55,204 nucleotides of DNA. Source: an uncultured Pelagibacteraceae bacterium. GTDB lineage: Bacteria; Pseudomonadota; Alphaproteobacteria; Pelagibacterales; Pelagibacteraceae. The stretch lies in assembly GCA_902545405.1 (NCBI GenBank), contig CACCFT010000006.1, positions 1 to 55,204 on the forward strand, given 5' to 3'. The notes under the pieces were generated by a model. It worked only from the letters and a program-made list of their open reading frames with translations. It had not been told where the DNA came from and did no database searches. Position numbers and translations under genes: made by a program. Shown piece by piece: positions 8,160 to 15,965 of this stretch. Every line of letters starts with the position of its first letter. Within the stretch, counting starts at the first letter, position 1.

Positions 8160-9629
8160 TTATGGTAAACAATCCAGATAAGTATCAAGATCCCATTGTG
8201 TTGTTGCACCCAAGAATTTTTCCCACTCATCTCGTTTGTACCAATTAAATACTTTATACATTTCATCTGGCATTGATGATTTTATTACCTCATCTTCCGC
8301 CAATCTATCTAAAGCTTCACCTAAACTTAGTGGAAGTTTTTTAACATCTTTACCAGCTTTTTGAGCTTCATATATATTTCTAGACTCAGGTTTGGCTGGT
8401 TTCATTTTTTTAGATATTCCTTCATCACAAGCTTTAAGTAATGCTGCACCTAATAAATATGGATTATGCATAGAGTCAACTGATCTGTACTCAAATCTAC
8501 CTGGAGCAGATACTCTTAGACCACATGTTCTATTTTGATAACCCCAGTCAGCATATACTGGTGCCCAAAAACCTTGATCCCATAATCTTCTATATGAGTT
8601 CACTGTCGAAGAACCAATTGCTGTTAAAGCTGGTAAGTGTTTCATTATCCCTGCAATAGATTGTAATCCAATTTTTCCAGGTAATTGCATATCCTTAGTA
8701 TCTGGCATGAAAGTATTAGTTCCACCGGATACATAACTAAAGACTTCTTCTACACCTGGAAGTTTTTTATTACCCAATTTGTTTACTGATACTTTTCCAC
8801 CTTTCCACAAAGACATGTTGGTGTGACATCCACTTGCTGAAACTCCCATAAATGGTTTAGTCATAAAGCAAGCTATAAGATTATGTTCTCTTGCTACTTG
8901 AGCACAAATTTGTCTATAAGTAGATAATCTATCAGCATTTCTTAAAACATTATCAAATGTCCAGTTAAGCTCTAATTGACCAGGAGCATCTTCATGGTCA
9001 CCTTGGATCATATCAAGACCCATCGCTTTTGCGTATTCAATAACCTTCATAAACACAGGTCTTAATGATTCAAATTGATCAATATGATAACAGAAAGGTT
9101 TTGAGAAACCTTGTCCAGTTGGAGTTCCGTCAGAATTTTTTGTTAACCACATCATTTCAGGCTCTGTTCCAACTCTTAATTCTAATCCATGTTTCTTTTT
9201 GAACTCATTCATGAAAATTCTAAGATTACCTCTGCAGTCACTTGTTAAATGACCACCTGGATTTTTTCTTTCTTCTCGATTTCTAAAACATGTAACAAAA
9301 ACTCTTCCAACTCTTTTATCCCATGGCAATTGAACAAAAGTTTCTGGATCAGGTATTCCTACCAATTCCATAGCTTCTGGACCATATCCAATATAATTAT
9401 TATGACGATCTAAAAATAAATTTGCTGTTGCTCCATAAACCAATTGAAAACCTTTTTCTGCAGTTCTTTCCCAGTGGTCTGCTGGTATTCCTTTTCCAAC
9501 AACTCTTCCAGTTACTGAAATAAATTGATAATAGATATAAGTAATTCCTAATTCGTTTATTTTTTCTCTAACCTTTTTGACGAGTTTAGCTCTACCTGGT
9601 TGGTTTACGTGTTTTTCAAGATCCGTCAT
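8160..9629 (-). CDS. Glutamine-synthetase-family ligase of unassigned substrate
   Basis: A second GS-fold enzyme, 489 aa, clearly different from the GlnT protein nearby. The N-terminal beta-grasp domain (ITYIYYQFISVTGRVVGKGI, about 30-50) and catalytic domain are present: VGTEPEMMWL (metal Glu), GDHEDAPGQLELNW, ASGCHTNMSLW (ATP/ammonium site) and RVSAPGRFEYRS (phosphoryl-transfer Arg region). Such paralogues attach ammonia, alkylamines or polyamines to glutamate. It is encoded between an FAD oxidoreductase and glxBCD, with a GGGGGA ribosome site just before the ATG. This makes it a candidate gamma-glutamyl-methylamide or -dimethylamide synthetase. The length is about 45 residues above GlnT/GmaS, mostly in an insert before the C-terminal third (around 285-310). 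Substrate is inference. Confidence 0.8.
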   Translation of the reverse strand: MTDLEKHVNQPGRAKLVKKVREKINELGITYIYYQFISVTGRVVGKGIPADHWERTAEKGFQLVYGATANLFLDRHNNYIGYGPEAMELVGIPDPETFVQLPWDKRVGRVFVTCFRNREERKNPGGHLTSDCRGNLRIFMNEFKKKHGLELRVGTEPEMMWLTKNSDGTPTGQGFSKPFCYHIDQFESLRPVFMKVIEYAKAMGLDMIQGDHEDAPGQLELNWTFDNVLRNADRLSTYRQICAQVAREHNLIACFMTKPFMGVSASGCHTNMSLWKGGKVSVNKLGNKKLPGVEEVFSYVSGGTNTFMPDTKDMQLPGKIGLQSIAGIMKHLPALTAIGSSTVNSYRRLWDQGFWAPVYADWGYQNRTCGLRVSAPGRFEYRSVDSMHNPYLLGAALLKACDEGISKKMKPAKPESRNIYEAQKAGKDVKKLPLSLGEALDRLAEDEVIKSSMPDEMYKVFNWYKRDEWEKFLGATTQWDLDTYLDCLP

Positions 9630-9696
9630 TCTTCCCCCTTTGAATTTTCAGATCAAAAAGGTAACTGAAAAAAAAACGTTTGTCTACTTAGATAAA

Positions 9697-11025
9697 TTAA
9701 CTCCAAGGAAACGGACTGTTCGATGTCGGATGAAGTTTGCCTTTTTCATATCTATCGAACCTGAACGGTTTTAGTAATTCACTTTCTTGACCTAAAATTT
9801 CTTGTGCAACAAGGTGCCCAACACCTATCATTTTATAACCATGATTTGCATCTGCAATCATGTAAACATTTTCAAAAAATCTATCGAATATCGGGAATGA
9901 ATCTGGAGTTAAACAACCCAATCCTCCTGATGGTCCCTTTCTATACAAATGAGATTTACCAACAAAACGTTTCTGAATATGTGCAAGTGCTGAAGTCCAC
10001 ATATCAGAAAATTTATCAGTGGTTTGATATTCTGGAGAGTCTATTCCATATGGATCAACATTAACTTCATCAAAATGTTTTTGAACAATGTAAGGCGATG
10101 TTCCACCTTGAACTCCCAAACCTTCAATGTCAGGTTTATAATAAATTCCCCATAAATCCTCTGTAATTATTTTCCCATCTTTATCAGAATAAAGTGGAGC
10201 ATCAGTATCAACATGAATTACCGGAGGTGGTTTACCTTCATTAGTTTTTAAATAATCTGCATCTACACCCAATACACCTTCTTGTAAAAACCAGTACTTC
10301 CACATTTCAACTTCATGCATTTTTCCATTTTTAGCATCTTTTATGTTAGTAGTTTTTGGTAACTCCAACATATTCCAAAAATCTCTTACCCATGGTCCTG
10401 CTCCAATAACTACCTGATCACAATCAATTGTACCTTTATCTGTAACCACGCCAGTAATTGCATTACTGTTGCTCCCTCTTTTAAAACCTGTAACCTTTAC
10501 TCCTTTATGAACGTTTACACCGTTTGAATTTGCTTTTTTCTCTAGTGCTTTAATTGAGTCCTTATTAAATGCATATCCACCTTTTTTTTCATGCAAGACT
10601 GATGTAATACCTTTTGCTTGCCAATCACTAAAAATTCCTTGCATATATTTCATGCAATCTTTTTCACCTTCTATAAATTCTGATTCATATCCGATCGCTT
10701 TTTGTTGTTCATAAATACTTGCAACATCTTTATGCATTACTTCTGGAGAAATTTGCATATAGCCGACAGCATTATATTTAAATGCCTCTGGATCACTTTC
10801 CCAAACACTAACTGAATGAGCCATTAATTCTCTCATTGCTGGTTGAAAATAATTATTTCTAACAACTCCACATGCAATTCCACTTGCACCTGCAGCAGTG
10901 TCTTTTTTTTCTAGGACAACGACATCGTTTGAATTTTTATATTTTTCGGAAAGTTTCCAAGCAGTACTTAACCCGTGAATTCCTCCACCAATTATTACAA
11001 CTTTTGCTTTTGTCGGTAACGACAT
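9697..11025 (-). CDS. FAD-dependent oxidoreductase, DAO/sarcosine-oxidase-like
   Basis: The 442-aa protein opens with a Rossmann dinucleotide motif KVVIIGGGIHGLSTAWKLSE (about residues 8-27), followed by VVVLEKKDTAAGASGIACG and a C-terminal FAD-contact segment (IADANHGYKMIGVGH, about 393-407), which place it in the D-amino-acid oxidase/glycine oxidase/sarcosine oxidase family. Members oxidise C-N bonds of amines and N-methyl amino acids, yielding imine or formaldehyde. It has no signal peptide. It is encoded between tdm and the GS-like/glxBCD genes. This position makes it a candidate for dimethylamine or N-methylglutamate oxidation, the steps that Tdm and GlxBCD products need next. No family-specific substrate residues are recognisable to me, so the substrate is open. 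Confidence 0.8.
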   Translation of the reverse strand: MSLPTKAKVVIIGGGIHGLSTAWKLSEKYKNSNDVVVLEKKDTAAGASGIACGVVRNNYFQPAMRELMAHSVSVWESDPEAFKYNAVGYMQISPEVMHKDVASIYEQQKAIGYESEFIEGEKDCMKYMQGIFSDWQAKGITSVLHEKKGGYAFNKDSIKALEKKANSNGVNVHKGVKVTGFKRGSNSNAITGVVTDKGTIDCDQVVIGAGPWVRDFWNMLELPKTTNIKDAKNGKMHEVEMWKYWFLQEGVLGVDADYLKTNEGKPPPVIHVDTDAPLYSDKDGKIITEDLWGIYYKPDIEGLGVQGGTSPYIVQKHFDEVNVDPYGIDSPEYQTTDKFSDMWTSALAHIQKRFVGKSHLYRKGPSGGLGCLTPDSFPIFDRFFENVYMIADANHGYKMIGVGHLVAQEILGQESELLKPFRFDRYEKGKLHPTSNSPFPWS

Positions 11026-11114
11026 GAACGAACTTTAAATTTTTAGCAAAGGAAAGAATATAATAATTTTTATATATAATTTATATAAATTCTAAATATT
11101 TATTAGATTTTTAA

Positions 11115-11465
11115 TTAAAAACTCAAATTTTTGAGAGTTTTCAAATATTCGTTAAATTCATTAACAAAATTCTGTGTGGGTAAAACGTACTTTTTTCTAT
11201 GGTCATTTCCGGTTTTCTCGAGGTAAAAAAATTCTTTGTCACAAGCTTCTTTGATCATGAGTGCAGATTTGGGTCTAGAGGTTTTGAAAAGTCTAGTCTT
11301 AAGTTCTTCGACAGATAAGTTTTCATTTAATTTATAGGAATTCATCACAATCAACATCATGTGATAATGTGAAGGAGACTTTCTGAAAAAGTAATTACTG
11401 GATGTATGGGACAGTTTCATTTGATCTTCCCAAAATTCCAGTAAATCCTTTGATGATTTTGACAT
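11115..11465 (-). CDS. Small winged-helix-like protein, putative regulator of the TMAO cluster
   Basis: The 116-aa product is soluble and has a MarR-like winged-helix pattern: helices around residues 5-50, a helix-turn-helix candidate LSVEELKTRLFKTSRPKSAL (about 55-74), then a helix and a beta wing (FFYLEKTGNDHRKKYVLP, about 82-99) containing the D-x-R-K-K wing motif common to MarR proteins, and a C-terminal helix. It shares 1 bp with the stop of tdm, so it is translated with the demethylase. I infer a transcription regulator of the divergent tdm/tmoX region. The fold is inferred by pattern only; MarR proteins are usually longer (about 140 aa) and have longer dimerisation helices. Confidence 0.62.
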   Translation of the reverse strand: MSKSSKDLLEFWEDQMKLSHTSSNYFFRKSPSHYHMMLIVMNSYKLNENLSVEELKTRLFKTSRPKSALMIKEACDKEFFYLEKTGNDHRKKYVLPTQNFVNEFNEYLKTLKNLSF

Positions 11466-13804
11466 TAAGATTTTACACGTGTTTTTTGAGGATCGTAATG
11501 CGGGAAACCAACAATTTTAGCAGGTATTCTTTTTTGATGTCCATCAATTTTACCAACTTCAACGTTCATACCTATTTCTGAATGACCTACATCAATTCTG
11601 CACAAAGCAATATTTTTATTTAAAGTAGGAGATAGACATCCGCTTGTAACTACGCCAACTTGGGATCTTCCAATGTGAACGCAATCACCGTGATTAGCTT
11701 TTTCTTTGCCTACAAGTTCTAATCCAACTAATTTCTTTTGCGGATTTTCTTTTCTCTTTATTAATGCTTCTTTACCAATGAAATCTGCTGTTTTTGTTTT
11801 TAAAGGAACCGTAAATCCAACACCAGCTTCAAAAGGGTCAACTTGGCCGTCAAATTCATTACCAAATAATATTAGTCCAGCTTCAATTCTTAATAAATCT
11901 AATGCTCCAAAACCAGCAGGTATTATTCCTTCATCTTTGCCAGATTCCATAAGCACATCCCAAACCGCTGGTGCATCGGAAGGGTGACACCATATTTCGT
12001 ATCCTAACTCGCCTGTGTATCCAGTTCTAGAAACCATTAATGGAATTCCACTAAGTTCTTTTACTCTACAGATTGTAAACCTAAACCATTGTAATTCTGA
12101 AATAGAAGGTTGTGTTGGTGGGGTAAAAATAAACTTTTCTAAAATTTTTCTACTGTTTGGTCCTTGTAGAGAAATATTATTTATTTGATCAGTAGAATTT
12201 TTAACTAAAACATTAAATTTTTTCTTTTTTGCTTGTTCTTTTAACCATTCACCTGCGTATTCATCACCACATACCCATCTAAATCCATGATCACTCATTT
12301 TTAACAATGTTCCATCATCAAACATAGAACCATTTTCATAACACATCGAAGAATAAACAATTTGTCCAACTGACAATTTTTTAACATTTCTTGTTAAAGT
12401 ATAGTCCATTAATTCTTCTGCATCCGGACCTAATATTTCAAATTTTCTTAAAGAAGATAAATCAATTAAAACTGCTTTTTCTCTACACGCTGTATATTCA
12501 TTTATTACTCCGTGTTTAGTGTAATCATTGGGCAGCCAATATCCTCTAGCATCAACAAAGTTTCTTGTTAACTTTGAAGTTCTTTCATGAAATCCTGTAT
12601 TTTTTGTTAGTTTTAATTCTGAGTCTGGTTTCATTCTAAATGCAAAAGATTTTGTAAATTCTCTTTTTTTTTCGTAAGTTCTAACAAAAATATCTGTAGG
12701 GTTCCATGAATTACATGGATCTATATCACTTGGACAGGCTGATGTTCCGCAGGTTAAATCTTTTAAAGCTCTTAATATTACATAATCTCCAGGTCTAGCA
12801 AATGACTCATCAGAAAGTACGGTATTTAAGCCTCCTGCTGAAGTATTAAAAAATAAATTTATAGCGTGCCATCCCTTTTGTCTATTAACCCCAAAATTTT
12901 CCATAGCACCACTTAAGTTATCTGAGCAATTTGGATGCCCAAAATAACCAGCATCTTCGTAATACTTCGATGTACAAGCAAGATTAAAAGTGTCATGTCT
13001 ACCAACAGTATCTCTTATTACTTCTACTAAGGGCTCATGGTCTGTATCATAAAATTTTGAATACAATCCTGGTCCTGGAAATGTATTTCCCATAAAGGTC
13101 CTGGTTGTTTGCCAATCTAAACCTTTTTCAATACCTTTACTTAATTTAGCTGTATCAAAAGCAACAAAATCTGAACATTGTCTACCAGTTGGACAAATTA
13201 TTTGAATATAATCTCCTTCTTTAACTTCAAAAGAAATCGCTGATTGTTTTGCAATATTTTTTTCGTCCAGAGGATCAAAAATTGGATCTGGAATTATTCT
13301 ATGTTCTTTATAGTCAACAATATTATTTCTTTTAATAAATAAAGTTAATTCTGTAGGAGGATTTTGTTCATGAACCAACATATCATTACCAGGCGCAGAA
13401 AAAATGCAATAACATTTATCTTTTGAACTTATTTTAATTTTTTCTCCTGGTGGAGTGTCTTTATCAAAAAGGATTGAAGATTTAGATTTTGCAATTTTAA
13501 GATTTCTTTTTTCTAATTGGCGCAAAGCAATTTTCGAACTTTCTTCATTTCTATTTAAAATTTTAATTATATCATTTTCTGATTTAGATGATTTTAAATT
13601 TAAAATTGATGGATCTGAATTTCCATCAGAATTAAAAACAACTATTTCACAAATTTGATTTCCTTCATTATTAATAATTTCAATTTCATCATCCGGATAA
13701 ACCTGAACTCCTGTTAATCCACCGCCATTAACTACATATCTTTCAACCCCAGGTGGCAAAACATTTAAACCAGGTTCATTTATTCTTAAATTTTCTTCTA
13801 ACAT
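11465..13804 (-). CDS. tdm: Trimethylamine-N-oxide demethylase (Tdm)
   Basis: This 779-aa protein has the two-domain layout of TMAO demethylase: an N-terminal DUF1989 domain (about 185-380) and a C-terminal GcvT/aminomethyltransferase domain (about 400-779). Cysteines in LACTSKYYEDAGYFGHPNCS and GTSACPSDIDPC fit the zinc site of the DUF1989 part. The GcvT part shows YGTL-like folate features such as QGPNSRKILEKF, SRTGYTGELGYEIW and GFGALDLLRIEAGL. Tdm splits TMAO to dimethylamine and formaldehyde, and the GcvT domain can capture formaldehyde on tetrahydrofolate. It is divergent from tmoX, the presumed TMAO-binding protein, with a 141-bp shared control region. The first 150 residues are an extra, less conserved segment. 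Stand-alone glycine-cleavage T protein is excluded by the DUF1989 fusion. Confidence 0.9.
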   Translation of the reverse strand: MLEENLRINEPGLNVLPPGVERYVVNGGGLTGVQVYPDDEIEIINNEGNQICEIVVFNSDGNSDPSILNLKSSKSENDIIKILNRNEESSKIALRQLEKRNLKIAKSKSSILFDKDTPPGEKIKISSKDKCYCIFSAPGNDMLVHEQNPPTELTLFIKRNNIVDYKEHRIIPDPIFDPLDEKNIAKQSAISFEVKEGDYIQIICPTGRQCSDFVAFDTAKLSKGIEKGLDWQTTRTFMGNTFPGPGLYSKFYDTDHEPLVEVIRDTVGRHDTFNLACTSKYYEDAGYFGHPNCSDNLSGAMENFGVNRQKGWHAINLFFNTSAGGLNTVLSDESFARPGDYVILRALKDLTCGTSACPSDIDPCNSWNPTDIFVRTYEKKREFTKSFAFRMKPDSELKLTKNTGFHERTSKLTRNFVDARGYWLPNDYTKHGVINEYTACREKAVLIDLSSLRKFEILGPDAEELMDYTLTRNVKKLSVGQIVYSSMCYENGSMFDDGTLLKMSDHGFRWVCGDEYAGEWLKEQAKKKKFNVLVKNSTDQINNISLQGPNSRKILEKFIFTPPTQPSISELQWFRFTICRVKELSGIPLMVSRTGYTGELGYEIWCHPSDAPAVWDVLMESGKDEGIIPAGFGALDLLRIEAGLILFGNEFDGQVDPFEAGVGFTVPLKTKTADFIGKEALIKRKENPQKKLVGLELVGKEKANHGDCVHIGRSQVGVVTSGCLSPTLNKNIALCRIDVGHSEIGMNVEVGKIDGHQKRIPAKIVGFPHYDPQKTRVKS

Positions 13805-13836
13805 TTTAAATCAATGATTACTTACGTTTAAGAATA

Positions 13837-13850
13837 AATCAGTACTGATT
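13837..13850. promoter_or_regulatory. Perfect 14-bp palindrome between tdm and tmoX, candidate operator
   Basis: The sequence AATCAGTACTGATT is identical to its own reverse complement and lies in the 141-bp divergent gap, 33 bp from the tdm start and 34 bp upstream of the tmoX -35 box. A perfect dyad of this length is a typical binding site for a dimeric winged-helix regulator. The 116-aa gene after tdm is a natural candidate, but binding is inferred. Confidence 0.5.
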
Positions 13851-13883
13851 AATTGTATATATAAATTTTAGTACCAACTTTTG

Positions 13884-13912
13884 TTGACTGTGAGATTAAA
13901 TTTAAGGATACT
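13884..13912 (+). promoter_or_regulatory. Sigma70-type promoter for tmoX
   Basis: TTGACT (13884-13889) and GATACT (13907-13912) are separated by 17 nt and would start transcription near 13919. The tmoX ATG at 13946 is preceded by the ribosome site AGGAG at 13935-13939, spaced 6 nt. The -35 is 5 of 6 and the -10 is 4 of 6 to consensus. Confidence 0.65.
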
Positions 13913-13945
13913 TACTTACTTAATATATTAAGAGAGGAGAAATAA

Positions 13946-14890
13946 ATGAAGAAAATACTATCTTTACTCTCAGCTATAGTAATTACTGTAGTAAGCTTTG
14001 CAGGAATATCTAACGCTGACAGTAAAAAACCCATAGTGATCCCAACTCATAACTGGTCAAGTCAAATTGTTATGGCCTATGTTATTGGTGGAATCTTTGA
14101 AAGCATGGGTAACAATGTTAAATATGTAAATGCTGACTCTCAAGCGGTTTACGAGTCAATTAGAATTGGTGATGTAACTATATCTCATGAGGTATGGGAA
14201 TCTGCTTTCGGTAAGTCATTTACAACAGCTTTAGATAAAGGTGGTTTGTTAGACTGGGGTGATCATGAAGCAAGAACTCTTGAGGATATGGGATATCCAA
14301 ACTGGGTTGTTGAAAAAGGTCTATGTCCAGGTCTACCAGATTGGACAGCTCTAAAAAATCCAGACTGTGCAAAAAACTTTACAACACCAGACTCTCCAGA
14401 TGGAAAAGGAAGAATGTTGGAAGGACCACAAACTTGGCATGGTGATTTAATCCCTCAAAGGATTGATGCACTAGGCTTAGGTGATTTATGGTGGGTTAAG
14501 TTTGCTGGAGGTGCTGATGCACTTTGGGCAGAATTAGCAGCTGCTGAAAAAGAAGGAAGAGGAACTATAATTTTCAACTGGACACCAAACTTTACTGATG
14601 GTGCTGGTTTTACATTTATCGACTTCCCTCCATACACAGCTGGTTGCAGACCAGCAGATGGTGGTGACGGAAAATGTGGTTCTCCGGATGGTTATTTGAA
14701 AAAAGCAGTACACGAAGATTTTCCAAAAACTCATCCAGATGCAGCAGCAGCGTTTAAAAAATTGTCATTTTCAACAAGTCAAATTGGTGCAATGGCAGCT
14801 TTAGTAGACGTTGACAAAATGACTCACGAAGATGCAGCTAAAAAATGGTTAGCTGATAACGAGTCAACTTGGAAAGCTTTCCTTAAATAA
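13946..14890 (+). CDS. tmoX: TMAO/glycine-betaine-type ABC transporter substrate-binding protein (TmoX)
   Basis: The 314-aa product has a Sec signal peptide (MKKILSLLSAIVITVVSFAG, cleavage likely after SNA near residue 24) and is an OpuAC/ProX-type periplasmic binding protein. Trp-rich motifs HNWSSQIV, HEVWESAF, WHGDLIPQRI and FNWTPNF provide the aromatic cage used to bind quaternary ammonium or N-oxide groups. Four cysteines (GLCPG, PDCAKN, GCRPADG, GKCGS) could form two disulfides. Position opposite tdm and ahead of tmoW/tmoV genes supports TMAO as ligand; glycine betaine or choline are the alternatives. A good promoter and ribosome site precede it and a strong terminator follows, as expected for an over-produced binding protein. 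Confidence 0.88.
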   Translation: MKKILSLLSAIVITVVSFAGISNADSKKPIVIPTHNWSSQIVMAYVIGGIFESMGNNVKYVNADSQAVYESIRIGDVTISHEVWESAFGKSFTTALDKGGLLDWGDHEARTLEDMGYPNWVVEKGLCPGLPDWTALKNPDCAKNFTTPDSPDGKGRMLEGPQTWHGDLIPQRIDALGLGDLWWVKFAGGADALWAELAAAEKEGRGTIIFNWTPNFTDGAGFTFIDFPPYTAGCRPADGGDGKCGSPDGYLKKAVHEDFPKTHPDAAAAFKKLSFSTSQIGAMAALVDVDKMTHEDAAKKWLADNESTWKAFLK

Positions 14891-14912
14891 GGATAAAAGT
14901 TAAAAAATTAAG

Positions 14913-14949
14913 ATCTCCCCCAATTCTGTTGGGGGGGATTTTTTTTTAT
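14913..14949 (+). terminator. Rho-independent terminator after tmoX
   Basis: A G/C-rich stem (CTCCCCCAA pairing with TTGGGGGGG, 5-nt loop TTCTG) is followed by a run of nine T starting at 14939. It lies 22 bp after the tmoX stop and 24 bp before the MORN gene. It should cap most tmoX transcripts so that the binding protein is made in excess over the downstream ATPase and permease. Confidence 0.92.
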
Positions 14950-14972
14950 AAAGATTTGTGTAAAATATATTT

Positions 14973-15350
14973 ATGAAAAAATATCTTTTTTACTTTTTTT
15001 TAAGTTTATTAATAAGCTCGTCAGTTTTTGCTCGAAGCACCGGATGTAAAGAAGGTAACTGTGAAAATGGATATGGAAAATGGGTTTATACAGATAAAAC
15101 TACTTATGAAGGTGAGTGGGTAGGAACAAAAAAAAATGGCCAAGGTGTAGAAACATGGCCAAACGGATATATCTATAAAGGTGAGTTTAAAAACAGTGTT
15201 TGGAGTGGAGTTGGAACTTTAACTTTCCCAGATGGTTCTACTTATGAAGGAGAGTGGGCTAATGGTTTTATGAATGGCAAAGGAACATTTACTTGGGCTA
15301 ATGGAGACCAAAAAATAGGAATTTGGAAAAACGGTAAATTACAAGATTAA
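14973..15350 (+). CDS. Secreted MORN-repeat protein
   Basis: The 125-aa product has a signal peptide (MKKYLFYFFLSLLISSSVFA, cleaved near residue 20) and then about four MORN repeats of roughly 23 residues: NGYGKWVYTDKTTYEGEW, NGQGVETWPNGYIYKGEF, SGVGTLTFPDGSTYEGEW and NGKGTFTWANGDQKIGIW. MORN repeats form beta-hairpin ribbons used for lipid or protein contacts. It lies after the tmoX terminator and shares one base with the next gene (TAATG). Its place inside a TMAO transporter operon is unusual; a periplasmic scaffold for the transporter is a guess. Two cysteines (GCKEGNC) follow the cleavage site, not in a lipobox context. Confidence 0.82.
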   Translation: MKKYLFYFFLSLLISSSVFARSTGCKEGNCENGYGKWVYTDKTTYEGEWVGTKKNGQGVETWPNGYIYKGEFKNSVWSGVGTLTFPDGSTYEGEWANGFMNGKGTFTWANGDQKIGIWKNGKLQD

Positions 15351-15901
15351 TGTCGAACGAAACTTCATTTAATAAATTAAAAGGATTACCCGAAAACCTA
15401 AAACAATTTATAGGACTAATAATTTTAACAATCGTCATAATTTCATCTTTTGCTATTTTAAATAATATATTTAGTGGGGGTGATGAATTAGTTAGAAAAA
15501 TGAAATTGGAAGAAGAAAGAATTGCAAAAGAGAGAAAATTAAGTGCATTAATTTCAAAACTTCCTTCAGGTATATTAGTAACTTTTGATGGCACTGATCA
15601 TTATAAATTATCAGATGAATTGTATGAGGGAGTGTGCAATGCCACAAAGCTTATTCCCCAAAGAGCAATAATGGGTGCAAATTTCTTAAATTTTAGAGCA
15701 CATGAAATTTATACTATTAACGGCAATAAGATTGATGAAACATTTGTTGAATGGGATGCTGAAAAAAAGAAATGTTTTGCAGGTTTTACAGTTAGTGGAA
15801 ATAACGTAGGAGTAGACGAAACAATTAAAGTAAGCGGTGAAGCCCTAAGTTTTTTAAGTACTGGAATTGATACAAGGGTTTATTTTATTAAAAATTTTTA
15901 A
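15350..15901 (+). CDS. Membrane-anchored protein of unknown function, 183 aa
   Basis: The product has one transmembrane helix (FIGLIILTIVIISSFAILNN, about residues 20-39), a charged helical linker (MKLEEERIAKERK, about 50-62) and a C-terminal domain of about 120 residues, probably periplasmic, with two cysteines (EGVCNATKL and KKKCFAGF). The start overlaps the MORN gene stop by one base and the tmoW gene begins 64 bp later, so it is probably part of the tmo transcript. I do not recognise the family. It and the MORN protein together look like an inserted envelope module; no catalytic motif is visible. Confidence 0.72.
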   Translation: MSNETSFNKLKGLPENLKQFIGLIILTIVIISSFAILNNIFSGGDELVRKMKLEEERIAKERKLSALISKLPSGILVTFDGTDHYKLSDELYEGVCNATKLIPQRAIMGANFLNFRAHEIYTINGNKIDETFVEWDAEKKKCFAGFTVSGNNVGVDETIKVSGEALSFLSTGIDTRVYFIKNF

Positions 15902-15965
15902 TAGAAATAAGCTTCAATTATATTGATTTTAATTTAATTAATTTTCGTATATTTTTATAAGAATT

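Noticed and set aside
13805..13945. Riboswitch between tdm and tmoX
   Set aside because: SAR11 genomes hold glycine and SAM riboswitches, so I looked for paired stems, but the only clear structure is the 14-bp DNA palindrome and the leader after the promoter is too short.
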